From a bacterium (GTDB lineage: Bacteria; Bdellovibrionota; Bacteriovoracia; Bacteriovoracales; Bacteriovoracaceae), in the NCBI GenBank assembly GCA_030425045.1, contig JAUHVL010000001.1, positions 1 through 64,000 of the forward strand: 64,000 bases of DNA, read 5' to 3'. The notes below the pieces were generated by a model. That model was not told where the DNA came from and did no database searches. It saw nothing but the letters and a program-made list of their open reading frames with translations. This document shows, piece by piece, positions 1 to 9,860 of this stretch. Numbering within the stretch: position 1 is the stretch's first letter; each line of letters opens with the position of its first letter. The translations under genes were made by a program, and so were the position numbers.

Positions 1-664
1 GTTCGCCCCAGTTAGTATCAAATAAAAATTGATTCAAGACGCCACCTAACATAGGACCTCTCCAAATCACTGGCTCACCCTCATCAATGAATAAACCAAA
101 ACTAATAAATTTAAGGCCGTTAATTTCGATGGGAAGTATTTTATTATTATCATCTGCTATTGGCTTTTGCTTTGTGGCACCCAGTAAATGTGGAATTGAA
201 GGGCCATAAATATCGGCATCAATAACACCAACTTTATAGCCAGCATTCTTAAGTGATACAGCTAAGTTTGTCGTTACTGTAGATTTACCAACCCCACCCT
301 TACAAGATGAAATTGCTATTATATTTTTGATACTTGGTACTCTTTTTTTAGGACCAATTTGGCCATGACCCGTTTTTAGTGGAGCAGGCTTCGACTGAGG
401 TTGCTCTTTAGTCTGTGGCTGATTACTTGCTTCTTGAGAATAAGGTTTAACAACAATATTTTCCTCACTCCAATCACTTTCAAGTTTAGAGATAATTTGA
501 TCTTCGAGATTTCTTTTTTGTGCAGAATTCATTCCCTCAGATAAATATGATATTTTTAATTTACCAGATTCCTCTTGAATTGATTTCCACCTTTTCTCTT
601 CCAGCAAAGTTTTTCCACTATTAGGATTTACAATATCTGACAATTTTTCTCTAACTTGTTCCAT
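1..664 (-). CDS. mrp: Mrp/ApbC-type Fe-S cluster carrier ATPase (3' part cut off by window edge)
   Basis: Cytosolic P-loop ATPase of the Mrp/ApbC/NBP35 family, which carries [4Fe-4S] clusters to apo-proteins. Only the first 221 codons are inside the window. Seen: a short alpha/beta N-terminal region (about residues 1-70) in the position of the usual MIP18/DUF59 domain, a Pro/Gln/Lys-rich linker (about 75-105), then the deviant Walker A motif CKGGVGKST and the following TNLAVSLKNAGYKVG and DADIYGPS segments typical of Mrp. The ATG at 664 opens the frame. It is divergent from the HAMP gene, with 188 bp between them that must hold both promoters. Family call is firm; the missing C-terminus means the cluster-binding CxxC could not be checked. 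Confidence 0.9.
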   Translation of the reverse strand, partial: MEQVREKLSDIVNPNSGKTLLEEKRWKSIQEESGKLKISYLSEGMNSAQKRNLEDQIISKLESDWSEENIVVKPYSQEASNQPQTKEQPQSKPAPLKTGHGQIGPKKRVPSIKNIIAISSCKGGVGKSTVTTNLAVSLKNAGYKVGVIDADIYGPSIPHLLGATKQKPIADDNNKILPIEINGLKFISFGLFIDEGEPVIWRGPMLGGVLNQFLFDTNWGE

Positions 665-852
665 TAGTTCCTCACGGGTAAAAATTCATAACATTTTCTA
701 CCTAGAATATTCAGCCGTTGCAACAATTACTGAAGTCTTAGACTCGGTGTTTCAAGGGAAAAAATTTGTTACCACTTTTCCAAAACTAGCACATTTCTCC
801 AAAAGCGTTTACTATAGATAAGTACTTATTAATTTAATGGCAAAGGCTTAAA

Positions 853-1422
853 TTGGCGTTCCACAAGAGAAGCATCTATTTAATTAACCCTAGATTTCAA
901 ATTAGATTCTGCTTATTTGTCGCACTCATTGTCTTTGTTTCTAGTATTATTTACCCCTTCACCATATATGAAGTCATTGATAGTTTTATCGAGTATTTAT
1001 CAGCAAGTTCGCCAAATGCAATTCCTCAAATTAAGGAAAATCGCCAAAAATTAATCGTTATATTGAGCCTATGGCAATTGGGCTTTACCGCTCTTATCTT
1101 TGTCATCTGTATCTTTATAAGTCACAAAATAGCTGGGCCTATTTATAAGATAAAGAAACATCTTGCCTCAATGAGAGAAGGTTTATCTCATGGTAAACTT
1201 TACTTAAGAAAAGGGGATTATTTTCACGAACTTGCAGATGAAATGAATGAGACTTTTAGCTATCTTGAAGAAAGACAAAAAAAGGACCTAGTCTTTTTGA
1301 ATGAAGTTAATGAGTACATCAAAAATCTAAAAATGATTGTTCCTGAAAATAAACAAAGTGTTCTTGAAGAAATATCTAAGCGTTTATCAGAAATGCAAGA
1401 TCGTTCAAACGTAGAAAATTAA
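853..1422 (+). CDS. Two-TM membrane protein with HAMP-like domain
   Basis: Inner-membrane protein of 189 residues. Hydrophobic helices at about residues 17-36 and 66-90 bracket a short periplasmic loop; the second runs straight into a HAMP-like segment (about 91-142) with the typical AGPIYKIKKHL start and a DYFHELADEMN second helix. A short coiled-coil tail follows. There is no kinase, cyclase or methyl-accepting domain, so it is a HAMP-only protein that may act through a partner. Start is TTG at 853, with an AAGG-type ribosome site just upstream; the nearby ATG at 837 hits a stop after four codons. The Slt gene follows after 33 bp, so both are probably one transcript. Function unknown. Confidence 0.75.
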   Translation: MAFHKRSIYLINPRFQIRFCLFVALIVFVSSIIYPFTIYEVIDSFIEYLSASSPNAIPQIKENRQKLIVILSLWQLGFTALIFVICIFISHKIAGPIYKIKKHLASMREGLSHGKLYLRKGDYFHELADEMNETFSYLEERQKKDLVFLNEVNEYIKNLKMIVPENKQSVLEEISKRLSEMQDRSNVEN

Positions 1423-1455
1423 AAACTCCCTTTTTTAAATGACAGGAGGTCATTT

Positions 1456-3429
1456 TTGAATAGCAAGGGATTGTTATCTATTTCGATAATTATTTTAGCA
1501 CTCTCTAATGCTTTTGCTTATTCTGTAAACAAGCCTCTTACAAAATCAATTGAAGATTATACAAATAATGCCAATAATAATGACCTTCGAGCGGCGAAGA
1601 CAATCGCAGAAATTCATAAAAAGCTTCGATCTAAAAGGGAAACTATAAGGATAAACCTTAGTCCTATAAAAAAATCAAAGCTCTTCAACTCCTATTACGA
1701 TATTGCAAAAAAAGTCCTCTCTAAAGATTTTTGCAGTATTAAAAAGAATGATCTCAAAACAGACCATATTTCAGAAATCTTAGTCAACACGGCCAACAAA
1801 AAATGTTTTAGAGAGTTTATTAAAAAAGTAGAAGATAACAAAAATTTAACACTCAATGACTTAACGTACATAAAGGAGAACTTCCACTCTCTTTTGAAAA
1901 AACCATTTGATGAAACCCTTGCAAATATTGCCAAATCATCAGACACAGAAACCTCAAGACAATTAAAACAACTTGTTAAGCAAAAATATATACGAAGAGA
2001 AATTAAACCCTCCTCGCACTTTATCAATATTTTAGAAATTGATACTGAGCTGACGAGCTTGCTACAGGAAATTAAATATTATTCAAAAATCGACAAACAA
2101 TACATCTATACTGAATTAAACAAACTTTTCAAGCTTGTTAAAAACAGTATTAAAAGTAATGAAACCGAAGATGCTAGAGTTTATTTATCAGAACTTGTTG
2201 AATTTCATTCTAAAAATAAAAAAATAATAAAAGATTATAACTTTGACAAAAAACTTCACCTTATTGCGAGGCTCACCCTCAAAACCCCAGACCTTCAACT
2301 TCAAAAAGATGTTTTTAACTTTTCTAAGAAACTGAAAGAAGAGGACAGCTTTAATGAAACAATCTTCCAAATAATTTTTAACTTCATTAATCAGGAAGAA
2401 CCCTATTTAGCGATAAAATTTATCGCAGATAAAAAACTTCTCTCAAAAGTAGAAAACTTAAGCTCCAAAAATAGATACTGGATCGCTAGGGCTTTTGAAA
2501 TGAATCGTGAAATCACTCAAGCTAAAGAGCTCTACGTTAAACAAATTGAACTATTACCTTTTTCTTTTTATTCTATTTTATCACTTGAAAGACTTAAGAT
2601 ACTTAACCCAAGTTATGACACTCGCTTTCTCGTTAAACAAAGTTACAAGAAGAATCAATTCACTCCTAGCATCAAGGGCGATTTAGAAATTAAAAAAATG
2701 GATGCTTGGCTTAAGACTGGTGAGTATCGTTTTTTCAATGCACAAAGACGGAGCTTTATAAATCAATGTCCAACTATTTTAGAAAATAATCGAGAAGAAG
2801 ATTTGAATTGCCATCAAGTTCTTGTAAAACTTTTTTCCAAAAATGATCATTTCATCGAAAGTTTTAAACTTGCTTATCGTTTTATGAGTAATGGGTCACT
2901 TGAATTAGACGATACTCTCCTCGAAACATTATTTCCTATAAGATATCAATCCCTCATTAGCAAAAGTGGTATCAGTGATAAGATTATTCTTTCATTAATC
3001 CGACAAGAGTCTGGCTTTAATCGTTTTGCAAGGTCAACTGCTGGCGCAAGGGGCCTTATGCAACTGATGCCTGCTACTGCAAAAATTTTCAAAAGAAATG
3101 TAACAAAAAGAAAACTCTATAACCCTAATTTAAATATAAAAATTGGAAGTCGTTATCTGAAGTATCTACTTAAAAAGTACGATGGAAATCTGACTTATGT
3201 TTTTGCTGCCTATAATGCAGGAGAAGGAAATTTAAAACGCTGGATTAGAGATGGTCGCTTTAAAGGAACATCGTTAGATAATATTGAACAAATTCCATTT
3301 CACGAAACACGTATGTATGTAAAACTACTTTACCGAAATATGTTTTTTTACAATATTTTGACCGCGCAAAGAAAAGTTAGCTCAATTAATTCAGAAAATA
3401 GCTTATTAAATTACCAACTTAAACGTTGA
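1456..3429 (+). CDS. slt: Soluble-type lytic transglycosylase (Slt family)
   Basis: Periplasmic murein lytic transglycosylase that cleaves the MurNAc-GlcNAc bond with formation of 1,6-anhydroMurNAc. A signal peptide (residues 1-21, ending NAFA) is followed by a long Lys-rich helical region resembling the Slt70 superhelix, then the catalytic SLT domain at about 505-640. Motifs seen: RQESGF with catalytic Glu518, GLMQLMPATA, and AAYNAGEGN. Start is TTG at 1456, fixed by a strong AGGAGGT five bases upstream. The 3' end overlaps the convergent ychF by 11 bp, so no terminator fits between them. Length 657 is close to Slt70. In a predator such an enzyme could serve self or prey wall turnover; that part is inference. 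Confidence 0.93.
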   Translation: MNSKGLLSISIIILALSNAFAYSVNKPLTKSIEDYTNNANNNDLRAAKTIAEIHKKLRSKRETIRINLSPIKKSKLFNSYYDIAKKVLSKDFCSIKKNDLKTDHISEILVNTANKKCFREFIKKVEDNKNLTLNDLTYIKENFHSLLKKPFDETLANIAKSSDTETSRQLKQLVKQKYIRREIKPSSHFINILEIDTELTSLLQEIKYYSKIDKQYIYTELNKLFKLVKNSIKSNETEDARVYLSELVEFHSKNKKIIKDYNFDKKLHLIARLTLKTPDLQLQKDVFNFSKKLKEEDSFNETIFQIIFNFINQEEPYLAIKFIADKKLLSKVENLSSKNRYWIARAFEMNREITQAKELYVKQIELLPFSFYSILSLERLKILNPSYDTRFLVKQSYKKNQFTPSIKGDLEIKKMDAWLKTGEYRFFNAQRRSFINQCPTILENNREEDLNCHQVLVKLFSKNDHFIESFKLAYRFMSNGSLELDDTLLETLFPIRYQSLISKSGISDKIILSLIRQESGFNRFARSTAGARGLMQLMPATAKIFKRNVTKRKLYNPNLNIKIGSRYLKYLLKKYDGNLTYVFAAYNAGEGNLKRWIRDGRFKGTSLDNIEQIPFHETRMYVKLLYRNMFFYNILTAQRKVSSINSENSLLNYQLKR

Positions 3430-4528
3430 ATCTAAAGTGAATAACGTCACCATCCTCAACGACGTATTCCTTACCTTCAATTCTAAACTTACCAGCTTCT
3501 TTAACTTTTTGCTCACTACCAAGCTCAAAGAGATCATTGCAATGATAAACTTCAGCTTTAATAAAGCCTCTTTCAAAGTCGGTATGAATAATACCTGCTG
3601 CCTGAGGTGCCTTATATCCATCGTGAAAAGTCCAAGCGCGAACCTCCTTTTCCCCTGCCGTAAAATAAGTTTTTAACCCAAGCATTTCATAAGCTTGAAC
3701 TGTCAACTTATCAAGGCCCGTCTCAGTCAATCCTGCCGCTTCTAAAAAGTCTGCTTTATCTTCGTCCGTTTCTAAAGCTGAAATTTCAGACTCTAACTTC
3801 CCACAAATTTTTAATACGGAAGCACCTGATTCTTTTGCATATGTTTTTACTTTTTCAACAAACTCGTTGTCTTCCTCAATGCCTGACTCATCAATATTGC
3901 ATAGGTAAAGAACAGGCTTAAGTGTGATAAGGTTTAACTCTTTTATCAATTCTAAATCTTCTTCCTCTAGGTCAATTTTTGAAGCCATGATATCAGCCTC
4001 TAAAGACGCCTTAACTTTCTCGAGGACAGGCTGGGCCATTTTAGCTCTAGAAGAGATTTCTTTATTTTGACTTTTCATAGACTTAGGTAAACCTTGAATT
4101 TTCCTATCGACAACTTCGAGGTCAGCTAAGATCAGTTCAAGGTTAATTGTTTGAATATCATCAACAGGATCTACTTTACCATGAACATGCACAACTTCAC
4201 TGTCGTCAAAGCATCTCACAACATGAACAATTGCGTTCACTGCTCTAATATGTCCCAAGAATTGATTACCCAGACCTTCCCCTTTAGATGCACCTTTTAC
4301 CAATCCGGCGATATCTACAAATTCAACAATTGTAGGAACCGTTCTCTGGGGGGTGATGAGTTCTGTAATTTTATCCAACCGACTATCTTTAACTTGTACA
4401 ATCCCCACATTTGGCTCAATCGTACAAAAAGGATAGTTCGCCGCTTCCGCAGGAGCTGAAGTTAGTGCTTGAAAAATAGTAGACTTTCCAACATTTGGTA
4501 ATCCGACAATTCCACAATTTAGACCCAT
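3419..4528 (-). CDS. ychF: YchF/Obg-like P-loop ATPase
   Basis: Conserved cytosolic TRAFAC-class NTPase that binds ribosomes and is tied to stress and redox responses. Seen: G1 GLPNVGKST near the N-terminus, DIAGLVKGASKGEGLG (G3), and LCNIDES in the G4 place. The family is known for having NxxE there instead of NKxD and for preferring ATP. A C-terminal TGS-like domain ends in GDVIHFRFNV. Length 369 is standard. Eight bases separate it from pth upstream, forming prs-pth-ychF, an order common in bacteria. Confidence 0.97.
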   Translation of the reverse strand: MGLNCGIVGLPNVGKSTIFQALTSAPAEAANYPFCTIEPNVGIVQVKDSRLDKITELITPQRTVPTIVEFVDIAGLVKGASKGEGLGNQFLGHIRAVNAIVHVVRCFDDSEVVHVHGKVDPVDDIQTINLELILADLEVVDRKIQGLPKSMKSQNKEISSRAKMAQPVLEKVKASLEADIMASKIDLEEEDLELIKELNLITLKPVLYLCNIDESGIEEDNEFVEKVKTYAKESGASVLKICGKLESEISALETDEDKADFLEAAGLTETGLDKLTVQAYEMLGLKTYFTAGEKEVRAWTFHDGYKAPQAAGIIHTDFERGFIKAEVYHCNDLFELGSEQKVKEAGKFRIEGKEYVVEDGDVIHFRFNV

Positions 4529-4536
4529 AAAAACCT

Positions 4537-5100
4537 CTAATTATTTATTTTTGCTTTTTTATATTTTCTCATACTCGACTCTAAACCTTTTTCTAAAAAG
4601 TATTCCAAAGCCTCGCTCGATAATTTCATATAGTCTTCAAAACGAATCAACTCTTCTTCACTGAATCTCGATAAAACATAATTTGATACATCACCATACT
4701 TAGGTCGCCCTATACCAAGTCTCATTCTAATAAAGTTCCTCGTTCCCATCTTCTCCGCTATGGATTTTAATCCATTATGACCAGCTAAACCTCCATCCTT
4801 TTTAAACATAATCGTTCCAAAGGGTAGATCCAGCTCATCGTGAATGACGACTATATTTTCTACATCTATTTTAAAAAACTTACTACATGGCTGAACACTT
4901 TCCCCACTTAAATTCATATAAGTATGGGGCATGAGATAAAGATTATCTCGAAATTGTGCATAAACACCTTTAAATTTTTCTTTCCATCTTAGCTCATTAG
5001 AAAATGACAGATTCTCAAGTAACATCCACGCAATATTGTGTCTTGTCTTGGCATATTCACTACCAGGGTTTCCAAGACCAACTATGAGATAGTTCGACAT
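4537..5100 (-). CDS. pth: Peptidyl-tRNA hydrolase
   Basis: Releases peptides from peptidyl-tRNAs dropped by the ribosome, recycling tRNA in the cytosol. Motifs seen: GLGNPGSEYAKTRHN with the catalytic His in TRHN, MNLSGESV, HDELDLPFG, GLAGHNGLKS, and RLGIGRP. Length 187 is normal. It starts three bases after the prs stop, so translation is likely coupled. In many bacteria a ribosomal protein L25/Ctc gene lies between prs and pth; it is missing here. Confidence 0.97.
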   Translation of the reverse strand: MSNYLIVGLGNPGSEYAKTRHNIAWMLLENLSFSNELRWKEKFKGVYAQFRDNLYLMPHTYMNLSGESVQPCSKFFKIDVENIVVIHDELDLPFGTIMFKKDGGLAGHNGLKSIAEKMGTRNFIRMRLGIGRPKYGDVSNYVLSRFSEEELIRFEDYMKLSSEALEYFLEKGLESSMRKYKKAKINN

Positions 5101-5103
5101 AGT

Positions 5104-6048
5104 TTAAACAAAAAGAGAGCTCACAGAATCATTATTAAAAGTTCTGTGAATAGCTTTAGATAGGAGATCGGCGACTGTTAAAACTTTGATTTTCTTAATT
5201 TCTTTTCCACCCTCTCTCAATGGAATAGTATCCGTAACAATGACACCGTCGAGTTCATCAGATTCTTGGATACGTGAAAGAGCTGGACCTGAAAAAACGG
5301 GGTGAGTTGAACATGCATAAACTTTAGTTGCTCCGTTTTCCTTTAGAGCGCGACAAGCTTCAATGAGTGTTCCTCCAGTATCGATCATATCATCGATAAT
5401 GACACATTCTTTTCCCTGAACATCACCAACAATATTCATCGCTTTAGCAATATTTTTACCGGTTCTTCTTTTATCGATCATAGCGATGTCGGTACCCATC
5501 TTTTTTGCAAAATGACGAACACGTTCAACACCACCAGCATCTGGTGAAACACAAATAGTATTTTCAGTTAGGATTTCTTCTTTCAAATATTTTAGCAGAA
5601 CAGGACTGGCATAAATATTATCAAATGGAATATCAAAGAATCCCTGAATCTGACCGGCATGCAAGTCCATTGTAATAACTCTAGTTGCTCCTGCCACTGT
5701 TAAGAGGTCAGCAACCAGCTTCGCTGAAATTGGTGTACGAGGACTAACCTTTCTATCCTGTCTTGAGTAACCATAATGAGGAATGACGGCCGTAATAGAA
5801 TTCGCTGAAGCCCTCTTAAGAGCATCAGTCATAATCAGTAACTCCATCAGATTATCATTCACCGGCATTGAAGTTGATTGAATGACAAAAACATCTGCCC
5901 CTCTGACGTTTTTTTCCATTTCACAAAAAATTTCGCCGTTGGAAAACCTAACAAGCTGAGGATCAACAAGAGAAACGTCTAAATAATCTGAAATTCTTTT
6001 GGCCAGATCACGGTTTGAGTTACCACTTACGAGTACAATTCTTTTCAT
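5104..6048 (-). CDS. prs: Ribose-phosphate pyrophosphokinase
   Basis: Makes PRPP from ribose 5-phosphate and ATP, feeding purine, pyrimidine, NAD, His and Trp synthesis. Seen: RFSNGEIFCE, the FVIQSTSMPVNDNLMEL segment, the YGYSRQDRK ATP-flap motif, and the PRPP loop CVIIDDMIDTGGT. Length 314 is standard for class I enzymes. First gene of the prs-pth-ychF unit; tRNA-Gln lies immediately upstream on the same strand, so readthrough from the tRNA promoter is possible. Confidence 0.98.
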   Translation of the reverse strand: MKRIVLVSGNSNRDLAKRISDYLDVSLVDPQLVRFSNGEIFCEMEKNVRGADVFVIQSTSMPVNDNLMELLIMTDALKRASANSITAVIPHYGYSRQDRKVSPRTPISAKLVADLLTVAGATRVITMDLHAGQIQGFFDIPFDNIYASPVLLKYLKEEILTENTICVSPDAGGVERVRHFAKKMGTDIAMIDKRRTGKNIAKAMNIVGDVQGKECVIIDDMIDTGGTLIEACRALKENGATKVYACSTHPVFSGPALSRIQESDELDGVIVTDTIPLREGGKEIKKIKVLTVADLLSKAIHRTFNNDSVSSLFV

Positions 6049-6068
6049 GATAATGTCCGGTTAGAAGG

Positions 6069-6144
6069 TGGCAGGGGTGGCAGGACTCGAACCTGCGAAT
6101 GGCAGAATCAAAATCTGCTGACTTAGCCACTTGTCGACACCCCT
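6069..6144 (-). tRNA. tRNA-Gln(UUG)
   Basis: A complete 76-nt cloverleaf on the minus strand. The acceptor stem is AGGGGTG paired with CACCCCT (7 bp). The D stem is GAC/GTC. The anticodon stem GCAGA/TCTGC holds the loop TTTTGAT, giving anticodon TTG for Gln CAA/CAG. The T arm contains GGTTCGAGTCC. The discriminator is G, as expected for tRNA-Gln, and CCA is encoded. It lies between the PBP gene and prs, all on the minus strand. Confidence 0.96.
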
Positions 6145-6157
6145 ACTGTATGTACGC

Positions 6158-6186
6158 ACTATACAAAAAGAGTCTACTGGTGACAA
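6158..6186 (-). promoter_or_regulatory. Sigma70-type promoter for tRNA-Gln
   Basis: On the minus strand, TTGTCA (6186-6181) and TATAGT (6163-6158) are separated by exactly 17 bp. Predicted start is about 7 bases before the mature tRNA 5' end. The -35 box lies three bases past the stop of the upstream PBP gene, so the tRNA need not depend on readthrough. Call rests on sequence match only. Confidence 0.65.
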
Positions 6187-6188
6187 GC

Positions 6189-8063
6189 CTAGAGTGAAGC
6201 CTCTGAAAATTGACACGACATATCACCAAAACGTTTTCCTCTATCGGTTACGAAGTCTTGATAGAGTAAAAATGCAGAGCTACTCCCGTAAACTCGTAAA
6301 TCTTTAGTATTTTTTACCCCTTCAAAGCCAACCCACAAAATAATCAATTCCGTTCCATCGAACCCCACAAACCAATTATCATAGCCATTATTCGTAGTTC
6401 CCGTTTTTCCAAAGAATTTCATATTCTCCAGGTCTTTAGATACAACTTTTCTTATTGTCGTATTTTTGGGATCAGAAAGCTTTTCAATAACCCAGTTATC
6501 TTCTTTTCCATTGATACAATTATCGATAAAGAATTTTTTATAAACGCTGTAAAGCTCTTCAATCGTTAGCTCAACTGCACCCAGAAGTTGTGCTGGATAT
6601 TCTGCTAATGGTTTTTTTATTCCACTGATATAACTCTCTAACTGTTCTTCAACTTTTTCAAAACCAATATTTTGTGCAAGTCTTAGATTCGGTCGATTTA
6701 AAGATTTAATCAAAGCCTCTTCGACTGGAATTAATTCTTCTAAATCTTTAACCGCTTCACGTGGCTGCCAAGTCCCAGATTTCAAATTAAAAGTAAGAGG
6801 AGCTGTTTCAACCATATCATCTTTGCTCACTCCTTCTTTACGATAGATATTATAAAGAATCGGTTTTATCGTACTACCAATTTGATGAATTTCTTTTGAT
6901 AGTCCTGCAACTTTTGATCTTTCATATTTACTGTAAAAGCCACTAACTTCATCCTTTTCAATATTTCCAATCATAAATTTAATAGCAAAATCTTTATTCC
7001 CAACTTTCTCTTTTATTCTCTCAAGTAATTTTTGAGAAGAGTAAATCATAGAGTACTTTTCAAAATCACTTTTCTTAAAAGTCTCTTTCCTCATTCTCCA
7101 AAAAGCCTTATAGGAGTGCCCTTGTTTTAACAGGTCTAATTTTTTACTCCAGGCCTCCCACTCAACATCACCCCATGATTTATCATTTTTAGAAAACATA
7201 TCGAGATCTTGAAGTTTTTTAAAAACAATATCTGCTCTTTTCCTTAAACGCTCTTGATGCCTTAAGGGACTATAATAATAAGGCCCCTTTAACATACTAA
7301 TGATAATTGCCGCTTCGTAAGGTTCAACCTCCGTCATTTTTTTATTAAAATACATTAAAACAGCAGCATGAATTCCCTTAATCTTTATTCCTTGAAGCGC
7401 GCCCCATTCGATTTCATTAAAATAAATTTCTAGAATTTCTTCTTTTGAAAATTTGTTCTCAAAATACATACTCAAAATCATTTCTTTAAACTTTCGAATA
7501 AATTTTTTGTCATTCGTAAGATAAAGGTTTTTGATCAATTGTTGAGTTAACGTAGAACCTCCCTGTTCCAACTTCATTTTTTTAATATCTGTGACAAGGG
7601 CCCTTAATATTGACTTAGGATCAACACCCATATGTGAGACAAATCTATTGTCCTCTACACCAATTAACCCCTTCCAAAAAACCGAAGGAATTTCTTCAAA
7701 GCTCAACATATTCTGTAGACAATAAATTTTTGTGCAGTGATTCCACACTGAAGACGGAAGCTCGATTGTTTTAAGAAAATATAACCTATTTTTTTCTAGC
7801 TCCACCTCATTCTTTTCTAAAGCTTGGCTTAGCCACTTTTCAAAAGTCGGCCCTTTAGCAAAATTAAAAAATGTTTTTAACGTATCTTTTTTAATATAAC
7901 TCTCTGCTTCAATCACTCCAGCAGGCCCAGAGTACTTTTCAGCGCTATCAAACAAGTTTTTATCAATAGGTATAGTCGTGACGACCCATGCCACATACAT
8001 TGCGAAGGTGAAGATCAAAAGAAATATGGCAAGAGCGATAAATTTAAAATAAACCTTTTTCAC
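6189..8063 (-). CDS. Bifunctional class A penicillin-binding protein
   Basis: Inner-membrane enzyme that polymerises glycan strands and cross-links peptides. One N-terminal membrane anchor (about residues 7-27). Glycosyltransferase 51 domain at about 115-290 with the catalytic motif EDNRFVSHMG (Glu137), QGGSTLTQQL and the RKFKEM segment. Transpeptidase domain at about 370-610 with STIK (Ser397, Lys400), SLN (454-456) and KTGT (553-556), so all active-site motifs are present. At 624 residues it is short for the class; the LKSGTWQPR segment recalls PBP1b. Start is GTG at 8063, with no strong ribosome site nearby. Monocistronic by spacing. Confidence 0.93.
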   Translation of the reverse strand: MKKVYFKFIALAIFLLIFTFAMYVAWVVTTIPIDKNLFDSAEKYSGPAGVIEAESYIKKDTLKTFFNFAKGPTFEKWLSQALEKNEVELEKNRLYFLKTIELPSSVWNHCTKIYCLQNMLSFEEIPSVFWKGLIGVEDNRFVSHMGVDPKSILRALVTDIKKMKLEQGGSTLTQQLIKNLYLTNDKKFIRKFKEMILSMYFENKFSKEEILEIYFNEIEWGALQGIKIKGIHAAVLMYFNKKMTEVEPYEAAIIISMLKGPYYYSPLRHQERLRKRADIVFKKLQDLDMFSKNDKSWGDVEWEAWSKKLDLLKQGHSYKAFWRMRKETFKKSDFEKYSMIYSSQKLLERIKEKVGNKDFAIKFMIGNIEKDEVSGFYSKYERSKVAGLSKEIHQIGSTIKPILYNIYRKEGVSKDDMVETAPLTFNLKSGTWQPREAVKDLEELIPVEEALIKSLNRPNLRLAQNIGFEKVEEQLESYISGIKKPLAEYPAQLLGAVELTIEELYSVYKKFFIDNCINGKEDNWVIEKLSDPKNTTIRKVVSKDLENMKFFGKTGTTNNGYDNWFVGFDGTELIILWVGFEGVKNTKDLRVYGSSSAFLLYQDFVTDRGKRFGDMSCQFSEASL

Positions 8064-8186
8064 TTTTTTATTTTAACCCCCATGGCAAAATAACGTAAGA
8101 GATCATATTAAGTATATGCTTAGAAATGGACATATTTTTGCATGATTGTATAGAATGCCCATTAGTTCTATATAATCGGAGTTTTA

Positions 8187-9683
8187 GTGAAAGTTGTTCT
8201 CTTATTTTTTCTCGTCTTTATTTTATCAAATAATTCACATGCCCTACCCATCGACTGGCATGGTGTACTTGGATTTGATACCACTTCAATTGATAGCTAC
8301 CGAAGATTAGATAAAAAGAGTGACGACTCAAATTTTATGAACGCCAATAATGGAGGAACTCAAGAACTTCCCCTTGGCGGTAGTGGTGGAAAAGACAGTG
8401 CGAACTGGCAAAGTTATGTCTTTAGAATTGAACCACATATCATCATAAATGATTCTGCAACCATTAAGTCTGAATGGACAACTGGATATGGAAGAGGTGG
8501 TCGACTAGGAGATGCAACGGCTCAATCTAATGAACCTGGTTTTGGAAACGCACTTTATCCATATGCTTTTAACGACGGTAGCGATGCTATTGTTTTAAAT
8601 AAGCTTTATGCCGAACTTTACTCTGATACAGCTACATATGTACTCGGTCGTCATAGTGCTCACTATGGCCTAGGTGTTGTTTACAATTCAGGTGAAGATG
8701 CTTGGGATCGTTTTTCCTTTGTTAGAGATGGGATCACTGCAAAAATTAAATTATCAAATTTTAATATTGAGCCATTTTGGGCAAGAGTTAATTCAAAAGG
8801 CAGTTTAACAAAAGCGACAAGAGTTAAAGAAATTGGTGTTTCACTTGTTTACGATAGCATTGAAAGAGATATGTCTTTCGGTCTTCTTTATGCCAAAAAG
8901 AAAAGTTCTGCTGCAAACAATGAATATCAACAAAATATTTCTGGAACTTTTGTTAATCCAGACACGGGAACTTACACTGGATCTTCATTAGGAAAAACTG
9001 ATGTAAAAATTATCGACGTCTTTTTCAAAAAATCTTTTGGAATGCTAGACTTTGGAATCGAAGTTCCAATTTTAAGTGGTACTGTTGGTTCTGTTTTTGG
9101 AACAGATACGAAATATAAAGCAAAAGCCATTATTGCTGAATCAAAAATTAAAGCTTCAAATAGCTGGACCTTTGGTATCAATGCCGGACAGGTTTCTGGA
9201 GACGATGGAAATAGTACAAGCTTCGATGCCATGTATTTAAATCCCAATTATCAGATTGCTAATTTATTATTTAGATATAATTTACGTGCGGTCTCTAGTC
9301 AGGATGGTACGACCTCTTCAAACGTTTACGATAGTCATATTCACAATACTATGTATGCTAAAGCATTTGCTTCTTACACACTTGAAAAATGGCAATGGGA
9401 TCTTGGGGTTATTTGGGCAAAAGCCGATCAAACAGCACAGCTAGGTAAAACATCTTATAACCATACGACGAATAAAACTTTTACGGCCAATGCTAACCAA
9501 GAAGATGATTTAGGAACTGAAATTGATCTTAATTTCAAATATCTTTGGAATAGTGAAATCAGCGTTGGTGGTGGTGTTGGTTACCTTTTCACTGGTGATT
9601 ATTATGGATTTAATAATACATCCTCACCAAACAAAGTTAAAAATAGTTACGTATTACAATTAAATACTGCTATCCATTTTTAA
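8187..9683 (+). CDS. Putative outer-membrane beta-barrel protein (porin-like)
   Basis: Signal peptide at about residues 1-19 (ends SHA, before LPIDWHGVLGF). The mature part is rich in alternating hydrophobic/polar strands with Gly, Ser, Thr and aromatic girdle residues, and the chain ends in Phe (LNTAIHF), a typical outer-membrane assembly signal. This suggests a barrel of perhaps 16-18 strands, but no named family is recognised. Start is GTG at 8187, supported by GGAG six bases upstream. It stands alone between the PBP gene and the convergent repeat lipoprotein. Substrate unknown. Confidence 0.7.
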   Translation: MKVVLLFFLVFILSNNSHALPIDWHGVLGFDTTSIDSYRRLDKKSDDSNFMNANNGGTQELPLGGSGGKDSANWQSYVFRIEPHIIINDSATIKSEWTTGYGRGGRLGDATAQSNEPGFGNALYPYAFNDGSDAIVLNKLYAELYSDTATYVLGRHSAHYGLGVVYNSGEDAWDRFSFVRDGITAKIKLSNFNIEPFWARVNSKGSLTKATRVKEIGVSLVYDSIERDMSFGLLYAKKKSSAANNEYQQNISGTFVNPDTGTYTGSSLGKTDVKIIDVFFKKSFGMLDFGIEVPILSGTVGSVFGTDTKYKAKAIIAESKIKASNSWTFGINAGQVSGDDGNSTSFDAMYLNPNYQIANLLFRYNLRAVSSQDGTTSSNVYDSHIHNTMYAKAFASYTLEKWQWDLGVIWAKADQTAQLGKTSYNHTTNKTFTANANQEDDLGTEIDLNFKYLWNSEISVGGGVGYLFTGDYYGFNNTSSPNKVKNSYVLQLNTAIHF

Positions 9684-9860
9684 TTATCGCATTATCATAA
9701 AGACTGTAATTAATTTTGTGTTTTAAACATAAAGAGTTATTGAATGATTCCCGGTACGAAATATAGATAGCTTACTATAGAAAGCTCTCTTTTTAACAAG
9801 GATTCTATAGTCGTATAATTAAAGCGATTTAAGAAAGAGATCATTCATGATGAGAATGTT

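Noticed and set aside
8165-8176. TATAAT box ahead of the barrel gene at 8187
   Set aside because: It would place the transcript start after the ribosome site.
9741-9800. Terminator between the barrel gene and repeat lipoprotein
   Set aside because: Only a 5-bp AGCTT/AAGCT stem with a loose T-run; too weak to call.
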